NCBI RefSeq assembly: GCF_009909145.1
Contig: NZ_JAAAPJ010000024.1
Location: 1-64,000, forward strand
DNA: 64,000 bases
Reading direction: 5' to 3'
DNA from: Corallococcus silvisoli
Lineage (GTDB): Bacteria; Myxococcota; Myxococcia; Myxococcales; Myxococcaceae
In this document: piece by piece, positions 1-8,128 of the stretch
Layout of the letters: each line of letters begins with the position of its first letter
Position numbering within the stretch: the first letter of the stretch is position 1
Notes under the pieces: model-generated
Told to the model about the DNA's origin: nothing
Seen by the model: the letters and a program-made list of their open reading frames with translations, nothing else
Database searches by the model: none
Translations under genes and position numbers: made by a program

Positions 1-77
1 TCAACTACCTGGCCCTGGTGCAGGTGGCGCTCATCTTCTCCTACCTGCGCCACCTGCATCCATCAGACACGGCCTAG
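1..77 (+). CDS. C-terminal end of an unidentified protein (partial)
   Basis: The window opens inside a reading frame that runs for 24 codons and ends at TAG (75-77). The visible residues are a mostly hydrophobic stretch (ALVQVALIFSYL) followed by a short polar tail ending HPSDTA. This would suit a final membrane helix, but it is too short to identify a family. It converges on the vWA gene, with the two stop codons overlapping. It could be a chance open frame. Confidence 0.4.
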   Translation, partial: NYLALVQVALIFSYLRHLHPSDTA

Positions 78-1057
78 TGGCGGTGTCCGCGGCGTGAATG
101 CGAGGACGGGGCGGCGGAGGGAGGCGCGGAGGACTCGGGGGCCGGGTCCTCATCCTCGTCGTGAGAGTCCTCGTCCTCGTGGTCCTCGGGGACGGGCTGG
201 TCGTAGCGCTGCCCGGCGACCTCCAGCGTGAAGCGCTTGCAGGACGGCGGCACCTCGAACTCGAGCACCGCGGGCAGGCGGCCCTCGTAGGCCTTCAGGA
301 CCTGGCCCTGCTCGTCGTAGACGGTGCCGCCAGCGGCGACGGTCATCGTCTCGTCCACCAGCACGGCGACCAGCTCCGCCATCTCCTCCATGCGGTCCGC
401 GTGGCGGTGGCACCAGAGGTGGCCCACGCCCGGATACTGGGTGTGGGAGATCTCCTCCATCTGCGCTTCATCCACGTGCTCGCCCACGCCCATGAACACG
501 AAGTTGATGCGCGGCAGGCGGCCGGAGGCGATCTCCTTGGCCACCTGGGTGGCGTAGGCCGTCACGTCGTGGGCGTCGTTGATCTGCGAGTCCGTGATGA
601 TGACCGCGAGGCCGCGCTTCGCGCCTTCGCCCACCTGCTGCTTGATGTGCGCCACGAAGTCGCGCAGCACCGGGAGCATCACGGTGGCCTTGCCGTAGGA
701 GCGGGGGCCGGGGAAGCGGTAGCCCTTGGCCTGGGGACCGGTGAGGTCGCCCACCAGCTCCAACTGGGTGCCGTCTCCCGAGGCCCAGTAGGCCACGCGC
801 ACCTTGCCGTCCCGGTCCTTGTTGGCCAGGTACTCCAGCATCCACTGCATCTGCGGCTCGACCTGGTTCTTCACCGGGGCGAGCTTCGCCAGGATGCCGC
901 GCGGGCCGTAGGCGTTCTCCATGCTGGCGGAGCCGTCCATGTAGAGGGCCACGTCCAGGCCCTCCACCGTGGGGTCATGCAGGAGCGTCGCGATGACCTT
1001 GTTCCCCATGCGGTGGACGTCGGAGAAGGGGCGGTTGATGACTTCCTGGCCGGCCAT
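74..1057 (-). CDS. von Willebrand factor A domain protein (vWA-1)
   Basis: 327 residues. A vWA fold starts near residue 20. Its MIDAS metal motif DGSAS sits at residues 41-45 and a second acidic element is in VIITDSQIND. A C-terminal beta-rich segment follows (GGTVYDEQGQVL, then FTLEVAGQRY). The tail is a low-complexity run of Asp, Glu, His, Ser and Pro ending GRRH-like (SRRGHRH). vWA domains bind protein partners through a divalent metal; the partner here is unknown. There is no signal peptide, so it is probably cytoplasmic. The start at 1057 overlaps the TGA of the upstream paralogue as ATGA, arguing for translational coupling; the open frame extends further upstream only inside that neighbour. 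The general layout recalls TerF/TerY-type vWA proteins, but I cannot assign a named family. Confidence 0.85.
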   Translation of the reverse strand: MAGQEVINRPFSDVHRMGNKVIATLLHDPTVEGLDVALYMDGSASMENAYGPRGILAKLAPVKNQVEPQMQWMLEYLANKDRDGKVRVAYWASGDGTQLELVGDLTGPQAKGYRFPGPRSYGKATVMLPVLRDFVAHIKQQVGEGAKRGLAVIITDSQINDAHDVTAYATQVAKEIASGRLPRINFVFMGVGEHVDEAQMEEISHTQYPGVGHLWCHRHADRMEEMAELVAVLVDETMTVAAGGTVYDEQGQVLKAYEGRLPAVLEFEVPPSCKRFTLEVAGQRYDQPVPEDHEDEDSHDEDEDPAPESSAPPSAAPSSHSRRGHRH

Positions 1058-1989
1058 CAGTGGTGGTCCTCGTCTTCGTGGTGCTCTTCGTCGGGCAGCG
1101 GCTGGGTGTAGCGCTGGCCGTTCACCTCCAGCGTGAAGCTCTTCGCGCCGTCGGGGACGTCGAACTCCAGCACCGCGGGCAGGCGGCCCTCGTAGGTCTT
1201 CAGCACCTGTCCCTTGTCGTCGTAGACGGTGCCGCCAGCGGCGACGGTCATCGTCTCGTCCACCAGCACGGCGACCAGCTCCGCCACCTGGGTGATCTCC
1301 TTGGCGATGCGGTGGCACCACAGGTGGCCCACGCCCGGGAACTCCGCGTGGGCGATGTGCTCCAGCTGCTCCTCGTCGATGTCGTCGCCCACGCCGACCA
1401 GCACGAAGTTGATGCGCGGCAGGCGGCCGGAGGCGATCTTCTTCGCGATCTCCTCGGAGAACTTCTCCACCGCGTCCGCGTCATGGAGGCGGCCGTCGGT
1501 GACGATGATGGCGCAGCCGCGCTTCGCGCCCACCTTCACCTGCTCCTCCAGGTACCTCACGTAGTCGCGCAGCGCGGGCTCCAGGTAGGTGAAGCCGCCC
1601 AACTGCTTGGCGCCGGGGAACTTGTACTGCTTCACGTCGGTGCCCTTGAGCTCCCCCACGGCTTCCACCTGGCGGCCGTTGGTGCCGCAGGCCCAGTAGG
1701 CCACGCGCAAGAGGCCGTTGCGGTCCTTGGTGGCCAGATACTCCAGCATCCACCGCACCTGCGGCTCCACCTGGTTGGAGGGCTCCTTCATGGGCGCGCC
1801 GCGGATCCACTCCAGGAAGGAGCGCGGCTCCGCCTTGTATGTGTATTCGTCGCGCATGCTGCCGGACGCGTCCATGTAGATGGCCATGTCCAGGCCTTCC
1901 ACCGTGGGGTCGTGCATCAGCACCGCGCGCACGCGGTCTCCTTCGCGGTGGAGATCCGAAAACGGCTCGATCGGCTTCTCGTGTCCCAT
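1057..1989 (-). CDS. von Willebrand factor A domain protein (vWA-2), paralogue of vWA-1
   Basis: 310 residues, closely similar along its whole length to the next gene downstream. Both have FSD(L/V)HR near the N terminus, HDPTVEGLD before the MIDAS strand, EPQ.(R/Q)WMLEYLA.KDR, SGRLPRINFV, GVGHLWCHR and the GGTVYD C-terminal module. MIDAS is DASGS at residues 40-44, followed by IIVTDGRLHDAD. The tail is a shorter acidic/His run (DEEHHEDEDHH). The ATG at 1989 is preceded by a purine-rich AAAGGCAGG. The pair is a tandem duplication whose central regions have diverged, so the two may have different binding specificities. It lies 64 nt downstream of the WMxDF-motif gene, probably in one transcript. 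Confidence 0.85.
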   Translation of the reverse strand: MGHEKPIEPFSDLHREGDRVRAVLMHDPTVEGLDMAIYMDASGSMRDEYTYKAEPRSFLEWIRGAPMKEPSNQVEPQVRWMLEYLATKDRNGLLRVAYWACGTNGRQVEAVGELKGTDVKQYKFPGAKQLGGFTYLEPALRDYVRYLEEQVKVGAKRGCAIIVTDGRLHDADAVEKFSEEIAKKIASGRLPRINFVLVGVGDDIDEEQLEHIAHAEFPGVGHLWCHRIAKEITQVAELVAVLVDETMTVAAGGTVYDDKGQVLKTYEGRLPAVLEFDVPDGAKSFTLEVNGQRYTQPLPDEEHHEDEDHH

Positions 1990-2053
1990 GGCCTGCCTTT
2001 CTGGAGGGTGAAAACGCTAGCGCTCTGGATGCGAGCGTCGCAAACGGGCGGGG

Positions 2054-3652
2054 TCAGTCCTCGAAGTCGCGCATCCAGTCCGGCTTCTTGCCGGGCGCGG
2101 CGGGCGACTTCTCCTGCTGGCTGGGAGCCGGCGGGGTGGGCGTGGCCTTCACGAAGTCCATCTTCCACGTGGCCTTCGCCACCTGGGGCTTGGGGGCCGG
2201 ACGCGGCTCGGGCTTCGGCTGGCTCGGGCCCGGCTGCTTGCCGGGCGTGGCGGGCGACGTCTCCCGTTGGGTCGGGGCCGGCGGGGTGGGCGTGGCCTTC
2301 ACGAAGTCCATCTTCCACGAGGCCTTCGCCACCTGGGGCTTGGGCTTGGGCTTGGGGGCCGGACGCGGCTCGGGCTTTGGCTGCAGGCGCGTGATGTGGG
2401 GCTGCGCGCCACCCGGCTTGTCGTGCGCGTCGAGGAAATCCACCATCCATTCGCTGGAGCCCACGGGCCGCGTCTGCAGGCGCGGCGGCAGGGACGGGGG
2501 CGGCGTGGGCGCGCGGGGCGCCGTCGTTCCCGGGGGCAGCGTGTTCGAGGAGGGCCTGCTCGGGGACTGCGTGCCCGCGAGCACGTGGGTGCGCAGGGTG
2601 CGCTCCGTCTCCGTGGGCCAGCCGGGCAGCATCGGCAGGACGCGGCGCGCGAGCTCCAGGAACTCCGGTGGGGGGGCCTCGCGGGGGACCCGCACCGAGG
2701 TGTCCTGGATCCATCCCGCGAGCTTCCCGACGAGGCCGCCCTTGGTGGGGCGCGGCGTGGCGATGTCGCCCTTCACCTCGTAGCCCTTCAGCTCCAGGTC
2801 CGCGATGGCCATCGCGCGGCTGGGCACGGGCAGCTCCAGCGAGGCGAGCGCCGCAGGCCCCTGGTTCGCGCGCGCGTCCGCCTGGAGCTGGGCGAGCACC
2901 GCGTGCAGCACGCTCGCGACCTGGGCGCCATTGGCCACGTTGTGGGCCTGAAGCTCGGCGGCCACGGCCGGCCACGCGAGGACGAGTCCCTTGCCCTGCG
3001 CGAGCTGATCCGCGCGGTCGCCGGGCAGGAGGGCGTGGTAGGCGCGGGGCGCGTCGCGGCTCTCCGCGTCCTTCACGTACTGGAAGGCATCCGGGGTGGC
3101 GTGCGCGAAGCCCGCGAGCACGTCGCCCCGGGTCACGGTGAGCTGCCCCTTCATCCGCTGGGCGTTCGGGCCGGGCCACGGGCCGCTCAGCGTGCCGTAG
3201 AGGTAGACGGGGTCGTTGAAGCCCTCGGCGTCCGCGGGGTGTTCCACCAGCTCGATGGAGAAGAAGTAGAGCTCCGTCGCGGCCAGCCTCCGCGGCAGGC
3301 GTCCGGAGGCGACCTCGTGGAGGGCGAGCTGCGCCTGCACGGAGGCGGGCAGGCGGGCGCGCTCGCTGCCTGGGATGACCTGGAGCTGGCCCACGACGTC
3401 GGTGCAGACGAACCACTCGGACTCGCCCAGGTACGCGGGGTCCAGGCGGAACGCGTCCACGGCGTGGACGACCTCGGCGGCATCGCACGGCACGGCTTCG
3501 ACCGGGCTGGCGGCGTGGGGAACGAAGTAGCGGGGTGGGCTCACGGAGGCCGCGACAGGCTGGCGCAAGCCGTTGGGGCAATCAAGGGCCGGCGGGGCGT
3601 CCCCCGACCCACGAAGCGGCGTGGCTTCCTCGCGAAGCGGCGTGGCTTCCAT
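2054..3652 (-). CDS. Unidentified protein with four C-terminal W-[MK]-x-D-F motifs in a Pro/Lys/Ala-rich tail
   Basis: 532 residues, no family recognised. Residues about 40-330 look globular (alpha/beta composition, Trp/Tyr-containing segments such as GESEWFVCTDVVG and ELYFFSIELVEHP). Residues about 360-532 are low-complexity Pro/Lys/Ala linker. In that linker a short motif recurs at W402 (WMVDF), W446 (WKMDF), W496 (WKMDF) and W526 (WMRDF, at the extreme C terminus). The W446 and W496 copies lie in a near-identical 150-bp DNA duplication, so the array expanded recently. The N terminus also carries a doubled EATPLR. No signal peptide or TM segment is seen. The ATG at 3652 has an upstream GGGGCGGGA; a later start near residue 28 is possible. 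It is the first gene of a probable operon with the two vWA genes, which suggests, as inference only, that the motifs are ligands for them. Confidence 0.7.
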   Translation of the reverse strand: MEATPLREEATPLRGSGDAPPALDCPNGLRQPVAASVSPPRYFVPHAASPVEAVPCDAAEVVHAVDAFRLDPAYLGESEWFVCTDVVGQLQVIPGSERARLPASVQAQLALHEVASGRLPRRLAATELYFFSIELVEHPADAEGFNDPVYLYGTLSGPWPGPNAQRMKGQLTVTRGDVLAGFAHATPDAFQYVKDAESRDAPRAYHALLPGDRADQLAQGKGLVLAWPAVAAELQAHNVANGAQVASVLHAVLAQLQADARANQGPAALASLELPVPSRAMAIADLELKGYEVKGDIATPRPTKGGLVGKLAGWIQDTSVRVPREAPPPEFLELARRVLPMLPGWPTETERTLRTHVLAGTQSPSRPSSNTLPPGTTAPRAPTPPPSLPPRLQTRPVGSSEWMVDFLDAHDKPGGAQPHITRLQPKPEPRPAPKPKPKPQVAKASWKMDFVKATPTPPAPTQRETSPATPGKQPGPSQPKPEPRPAPKPQVAKATWKMDFVKATPTPPAPSQQEKSPAAPGKKPDWMRDFED

Positions 3653-3697
3653 CGTTCGTCCCGCCCCTTAAAGAGTGAGGGCATGGAACGAAAGAGG

Positions 3698-3716
3698 CCG
3701 CCTGAGGCTCAGGCGG
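3698..3716 (-). terminator. Possible hairpin terminator overlapping the VOC stop codon
   Basis: Arms 3698-3706 and 3708-3716 are perfectly complementary (core CGCCTGAG/CTCAGGCG). On the minus strand the arm is followed by a T-rich but imperfect stretch (CTCTTTCGTT). It sits exactly at the end of the VOC gene and could separate it from the next operon. The loop is very tight, so some inner pairs would open. Confidence 0.4.
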
Positions 3717-4083
3717 GCTCGATGAAGTTGAGCCGGTAGCCGTCCGGGTCGGTGACGATGATCTCCCGCGTGTACCAGGGCTGGACCGTCGGTCCCTCCA
3801 CGGGTGCCTCCAGCGCGGCCGCCTTCGCGGCCACCGCGTCCACGCCGTCCTCGCCCGCCCGAAAACCCACGAGCACGCCCATGCCCCTGCGGCCTTCCAG
3901 CTTCAGGCCAGGAGGAGGGCTGACGAGGTAGATGTCCGACTCTCCACCCCACTGGAGGCGGAGGATGGGGGGCTCCGACGCGACGCGTTCAAAGCCGAGG
4001 CCTTCATAGAAGCGCACGGAGGCCGGTGCATCCGTCACCAGCAGCTTCACGAACGACCGCATCGTCTGGGGCTTCTTGTCCAT
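3709..4083 (-). CDS. VOC family protein (glyoxalase/bleomycin-resistance fold)
   Basis: 124 residues, the usual size of a single-subunit VOC protein built from two beta-alpha-beta-beta-beta modules. The first module shows FVKLLVTDAPASVRFYEGLGFE and the second ends PWYTREIIVTDPDGYRLNFIEPA, the typical closing strand with the glutamate that often serves as a metal ligand. The substrate cannot be told from sequence: candidates are glyoxalase-like, dioxygenase-like or antibiotic-binding roles. The start at 4083 (MDKKPQTMRSF) was chosen because the open frame upstream to 4338 has non-protein-like Pro/Arg-rich composition and overlaps the promoter region of the divergent LemA-like gene. Confidence 0.8.
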   Translation of the reverse strand: MDKKPQTMRSFVKLLVTDAPASVRFYEGLGFERVASEPPILRLQWGGESDIYLVSPPPGLKLEGRRGMGVLVGFRAGEDGVDAVAAKAAALEAPVEGPTVQPWYTREIIVTDPDGYRLNFIEPA

Positions 4084-4325
4084 GGGCGCGGCAGTCTGCC
4101 CAGGTCGGTGGACGTGCGCCAGGAGCGCTCTTCGCTCCCATGTCGGGAGGATGTCGGATGGAATATCGTCGTCCCCATCAGCCGCTGGGGAGGAGTCGTC
4201 CCAGGGCGACGGGGGCTTTCGCCGGGAGGTGAACCCCTTTGGTGGTCCGGGGAGAGGCGCCGGACCGTGAAGCACGTCCGTGGAGAGGGGGACATCGCGA
4301 TGATGGAGCACGGGGGGGCGGGCGC

Positions 4326-4952
4326 TTGAGCACGGCATCGCGTGATGGGGCGCCGCCCAGGGCTGTCGCCTATGACGATGTCAACGAGCTCATCGCCACG
4401 GCCACGAGGCTGATGCAGAAGGACGCGGCGCCGGACACGCTGACGCCGGACGACGTGCGGCGGATTGGCGAGGAGCTGGACATCCCCGCGCGCTACGTGG
4501 ACCAGGCGCTGGAGGCGCTGGCGAAGCGCCGCGAGGCCCAGGCGCGCGAGGCCCTGGCTCGGGAGCGGTTGTCACGGCAGCGCCGTGCGCGGCTGCGCAA
4601 GGGCGCGTGGGTGGGCGCGGCCGTCGTGGGGCTCATGGCCGTGTCGGGGCTCGTGGTGCGCAACGGGCTGACCTCCACGCTGTCGGACGTGGCGCGGCAG
4701 CGTGCGCAGGTGCGCAACGTGGTGGACCGCCGTGAGTCCCTGCGCGCGAGATTGGGCCTGCTGACGCCCGGCCTGGAGCGCGACGCGGAGCTGTCAGGCG
4801 CGGACAACCGCGTGGCCGTGGAGCAGCGCCGCTACGACGAGCGGGCCGCTGGCTACAACGCCTCCGCGGCCTCCTTTCCCACGAACTGGGTGGTCCGTCT
4901 GAGCGGGCTGCCCCCGGTGCTGCCGCTGTCCTCGGAGGTCTCCACATGGTGA
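4326..4952 (+). CDS. LemA-like membrane protein, short form
   Basis: About 208 residues. The N-terminal part (DDVNELIATATRLM to VDQALEALAKR) is a small helical module. A basic stretch and one TM helix follow (about residues 96-115, GAWVGAAVVGLMAVSGLVV). The last third resembles the end of LemA proteins: coiled segment, ADNRVAVEQRRYDERAAGYN, then SFPTNWVVRLSGLPP. Classical LemA proteins have the TM helix at the extreme N terminus, so this looks like a helical domain placed ahead of a shortened LemA region. The start is uncertain: TTG at 4326 is chosen because residues upstream of it (to the ATG at 4239) are Gly/Arg-rich and not protein-like. Its end overlaps the TPM gene by 7 nt, matching the common LemA-TPM pairing. 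Confidence 0.65.
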   Translation: MSTASRDGAPPRAVAYDDVNELIATATRLMQKDAAPDTLTPDDVRRIGEELDIPARYVDQALEALAKRREAQAREALARERLSRQRRARLRKGAWVGAAVVGLMAVSGLVVRNGLTSTLSDVARQRAQVRNVVDRRESLRARLGLLTPGLERDAELSGADNRVAVEQRRYDERAAGYNASAASFPTNWVVRLSGLPPVLPLSSEVSTW

Positions 4953-6067
4953 AGGCCGTCTTGTTGACGTTGCTGCTGCCCATGCTGGTCCTGGCCCAGG
5001 TGCCCGCCATCACGCGGCCGGTGACGGATCCGCGGGGCATGCTGACACCTCAGGAGATGGAGCATGTCGCCCAGGCGCTGGTGGACCTGCGTTCCGCGAC
5101 GCAGGTTCAGATGGCGGTGCTGCTCGTGGACACCACGGGGGGGCAGCCCATCGAGGACTACGCCGAAGCGGTCTTCCGTGCATGGAGGGGCGGGCAGGCG
5201 GGGAAGGACAACGGGCTGCTGCTCGTCATCGCGCGCGGCGACCGGCGCTCGCGCCTGGAGGTGGGTTACGGGCTGGAGCCGTCGCTGACGGACGGCGAGG
5301 CCCGGGCACTGCTCCACGCGCAGGGGCCGCTGTTGGCCCACGGGCGGACGGCGGACGCGCTGCTGGCCATCATCGCGGGCGTGCGCGCCGAGGTGTCGAC
5401 GGATCCACGGAGGACGGCCCCCGACGTCGACGAGGCCAGCGCCCAGGAGTCCCGCCTCCAGGGGGCCTGGACCGAGAACGGCCTGCGGTGGCTCTTCTTC
5501 GCCATGGCGGTGACGTCCTTCGTGGCGGCGATGGTCCTGGTCGAGCGCATCAAGCTGGGCCTCTCACGCTCGCTCACCATCGGGGTGATGGTTCTGCCTC
5601 CCGCGGTGTTCGTCGTGAGCGCGTTCTCTCCGCAGGCGCCTCCGGTCCCCACCCTCCTCGCGTACGGTGCGATGCTGGGGGGCTTCTTCGGGGGGCGCTA
5701 CGCCATCACGCGACAGCGGCGGGCCCTGGGCTTCATCTGCATCCTGGGCACGGCCCTGAGCGTCCTGTTCGCGCTGTCCCAGGACCTCCCCCGGCCGCCG
5801 GGAATGGTCGATCTGCTCTTCAGCCTGCTGACCCCCTCGCTCTGCATCCTCCTGTCGCCGCTCATCCTCTGGAGGGGCCTGAAGCAGCTGGGCGAAGGTG
5901 GGCGGGCCCGGCACTCCGACGGAGGGAGCTGGAGCGTGGGTTCCTCGTCCACGGACTGGAGCTCCAGCTCCTCGTCCTCCAGCAGTGACTCCAGTTCGTC
6001 GTCCTCGTCGGACTGGGGGGGTGGCGGAGGTTCCTCCGGTGGCGGCGGCGCCAGTGATTCCTGGTAG
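4946..6067 (+). CDS. TPM-domain (YgcG-type) membrane protein with Ser- and Gly-rich tail
   Basis: 373 residues. A signal peptide (MVKAVLLTLLLPMLVLA) is followed by a TPM domain at about residues 20-150 (RPVTDPRGMLTPQEMEHV, AVLLVDTTGG, GKDNGLLLVIARGDRRSRLEVGYGLE). About five TM segments occupy residues 173-310. The protein ends in a run of Ser, then Trp-Gly-rich sequence (SSSSSDWGGGGG-type). Members of this family usually end in such Gly/Ser tails and are often encoded beside LemA; TPM domains have been linked to photosystem repair and phosphatase activity in plants, but the bacterial role is unsettled. The ATG at 4946 lies inside the end of the LemA-like gene, so translation is probably coupled. 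Confidence 0.85.
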   Translation: MVKAVLLTLLLPMLVLAQVPAITRPVTDPRGMLTPQEMEHVAQALVDLRSATQVQMAVLLVDTTGGQPIEDYAEAVFRAWRGGQAGKDNGLLLVIARGDRRSRLEVGYGLEPSLTDGEARALLHAQGPLLAHGRTADALLAIIAGVRAEVSTDPRRTAPDVDEASAQESRLQGAWTENGLRWLFFAMAVTSFVAAMVLVERIKLGLSRSLTIGVMVLPPAVFVVSAFSPQAPPVPTLLAYGAMLGGFFGGRYAITRQRRALGFICILGTALSVLFALSQDLPRPPGMVDLLFSLLTPSLCILLSPLILWRGLKQLGEGGRARHSDGGSWSVGSSSTDWSSSSSSSSSDSSSSSSSDWGGGGGSSGGGGASDSW

Positions 6068-6201
6068 GGCGCTGGAAAGGCCCGGCCGCCTGCCTGCTCC
6101 GTGGGCCCCGGGCCGCGCGGACAGCGTCCTGCACCTGACAGGAGCGCGTCCTCCTGCCGGGCGCCATCGCCTGCCTGGGGGGCACTCCCTACCTTGTGGC
6201 C

Positions 6202-7395
6202 ATGAAGGCTTCGCGCAAGGCGCTCCCCGTCTACGTGCCGCCCCGGACCGTGTGGTCGGTGGGGGCCCAGGTGGTGCTGCTGGTGCTGCTGGGCACCGCG
6301 CTGCAACGCCTGGGGCCCGTGCTGACGCTGCTGGCGGTGGCGCTGCTGCTGGGCCTCGCGGCGGACCCCGTCGTGCGGCGGTTGCAGTCGTGGGGCCTGC
6401 GCCGGGGGTTGGGCGTGGCGCTCATCGCGCTGACGCTGCTGGGCCTCATCGCCCTGCTCGTCCTCACGCTGGTGCCGCTCCTGGTGGAGCAGCTCCAGAA
6501 CCTGGTGTACGCGGCGCCGGGCTTCCTGGATGAGCTGGCGCGGGCCCCGTGGGTGCGGAGGCTGGATGAGCACTTCGGCGTGCTGGCGCACCCAGGCAAC
6601 GGGTTCAACGTGGAGCCCGGCGTGCTGACCCGGCCGCTCATCACCGTGCTGTCCTCCACCCTGGAGTTGATGGGCGCGGGCATCACGGTGCTGGCGCTGG
6701 CGGTGTTCGGGCTGCTGTTCGGCCAGGACCTCTACGCGAGCATCCTGGGCTGGGTGCGCCCCAGCAGCCGTGGCCGCGTGCGCAGGGTGGTGGGCCGGAT
6801 GCGCGAGGCCGTGGGCAATTACCTCGTGGGCACGCTGCTCATCATCAGCGTGGGCGGCGCCTGCACGGCGCTGCTGTCGCTGTCCCTGGGCGTGCCGTAC
6901 TTCCTGCCGCTGGGGCTGGTGGCGATGGTGCTGGGGCTCATCCCCTACATCGGCAGCGTCATCACCGCGGTGCTGGTGAGCGTCACCACGCTGGCGACGG
7001 TGGGCTCGCGGCGCGCGTTCATCGCGTTGGCGATCTTCATCGTCTATCAGCAGCTGGAGGCGCACCTGCTCAGCCCGCTGGTGCAGCGGCGCGCCATCAA
7101 GATGAACCCGCTGCTCATCTCGCTGGTGGCCCTGGTGGGTGGCACCGTCGCGGGACTCCTGGGCGTCATCCTCGCGGTGCCGGCGGCGGCGGCGGGGCAG
7201 GTGCTCCTGACGGAGGTGCAGCGCGAGCGCCGCAAGGTGTGGAACCGCGAGCGGCGCCTCGCCGCGGCGGCCACCGCCTCCCAAGCGCCTGGGAACGCGG
7301 ACGAGGCACTGTTGGCGGGTCCACTCGCGCCGCCTTCAACGGAAGCGCGGCGTGCGCCTCCGCCCGACTCCGGGCATCCTGGGTCGCCCCACTGA
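6202..7395 (+). CDS. AI-2E family transporter (PerM/TqsA-like permease)
   Basis: About 397 residues. Hydrophobic segments come in the family order: two close N-terminal TM helices (TVWSVGAQVVLLVLLGTAL, LTLLAVALLLGLAADPVV), one more near residues 70-95, a soluble stretch to about 155, then a C-terminal bundle containing the hallmark GLIPYIGS and later the LLISLVALVGG/GVILAVPAAA segment. The family exports or moves small solutes (autoinducer-2 in TqsA; Na+/H+ exchange has been shown for some members), so the substrate is open. A basic, Ala-rich cytoplasmic tail follows the last helix. The start is ATG 6202 or the in-frame GTG at 6196. Confidence 0.85.
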   Translation: MKASRKALPVYVPPRTVWSVGAQVVLLVLLGTALQRLGPVLTLLAVALLLGLAADPVVRRLQSWGLRRGLGVALIALTLLGLIALLVLTLVPLLVEQLQNLVYAAPGFLDELARAPWVRRLDEHFGVLAHPGNGFNVEPGVLTRPLITVLSSTLELMGAGITVLALAVFGLLFGQDLYASILGWVRPSSRGRVRRVVGRMREAVGNYLVGTLLIISVGGACTALLSLSLGVPYFLPLGLVAMVLGLIPYIGSVITAVLVSVTTLATVGSRRAFIALAIFIVYQQLEAHLLSPLVQRRAIKMNPLLISLVALVGGTVAGLLGVILAVPAAAAGQVLLTEVQRERRKVWNRERRLAAAATASQAPGNADEALLAGPLAPPSTEARRAPPPDSGHPGSPH

Positions 7396-7420
7396 GCCAT
7401 CCCCCTTTCCCGAGCCCGCC

Positions 7421-8128
7421 ATGACTTCCGATGAGAGCGTTTCGGCTTCCTTCAAGCGCGCGGCGGCGGAGCGCGCCGTGGACTTCATCCAGCCGGGAAT
7501 GGTGGTGGGATTGGGGTCGGGCAGCACGGCCGCGTACGCGGTGCGGCGGCTGGGGGCGTTGCTCTCCGCGGGCACGCTGAAGGACGTGGTGGGCGTTCCG
7601 ACCTCACGCGCGACCGAGGCGCTGGCCGTGTCGCTGGGCGTGCCGCTCACCACGTTGGATGTGCACCCGGTGGTGGACCTCACCATCGACGGCGCGGACG
7701 AGGTGGCGCCGGACCTGTCGCTCATCAAGGGCGGGGGCGGGGCGCTGCTGCGCGAGAAGGTGGTGGCGCAGGCCAGCCGGCGGGAGATCATCGTGGTGGA
7801 CGCGCAGAAGCTGTCGCCCCGGCTGGGCACGAAGTGGCCGGTGCCGGTGGAGGTGCTGCCGTTCGGCTGGCGTTCGCAGTCGCTGTTCCTGGAGTCGTTG
7901 GGGGCGCGCGTCGTGGTGCGGCCCGCGCTGGACGGGGCGCCGTTCCACACGGATCAGGGCAACGTGGTGCTGGACTGCGACTTCGGTCCCATCAGCGACC
8001 CCGTGGGACTGGCCGCGCGGCTGGAGTCCCGGGCCGGGGTGATGGCGCATGGCCTGTTCCTCCACCTGACCTCCGACCTCGTGGTGGCCGGGCCGGACGG
8101 CATCACCCATCGCGTCCGGAGCGCGTGA
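7421..8128 (+). CDS. rpiA: Ribose-5-phosphate isomerase A
   Basis: 235 residues, full family length. It interconverts ribose 5-phosphate and ribulose 5-phosphate in the pentose phosphate pathway, in the cytoplasm. Family landmarks are all present: GLGSGSTAAYAV near residue 28 (phosphate-binding loop), VDLTIDGADEV with the catalytic-region aspartates, KGGGGALLREKVVA with the catalytic glutamate and lysine, and KWPVPVEVLPF. The start MTSDESV at 7421 was chosen over upstream in-frame starts because it gives the normal N-terminal helix length. It overlaps the convergent MocA-like gene by 26 nt at the 3' end. Confidence 0.95.
   Translation: MTSDESVSASFKRAAAERAVDFIQPGMVVGLGSGSTAAYAVRRLGALLSAGTLKDVVGVPTSRATEALAVSLGVPLTTLDVHPVVDLTIDGADEVAPDLSLIKGGGGALLREKVVAQASRREIIVVDAQKLSPRLGTKWPVPVEVLPFGWRSQSLFLESLGARVVVRPALDGAPFHTDQGNVVLDCDFGPISDPVGLAARLESRAGVMAHGLFLHLTSDLVVAGPDGITHRVRSA

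Noticed and set aside
5698..7284. 528-codon minus-strand open frame across the TPM and AI-2E genes
   Set aside because: It is a shadow of two well-supported plus-strand genes; its composition is His/Arg/Gln-rich filler without domain motifs.
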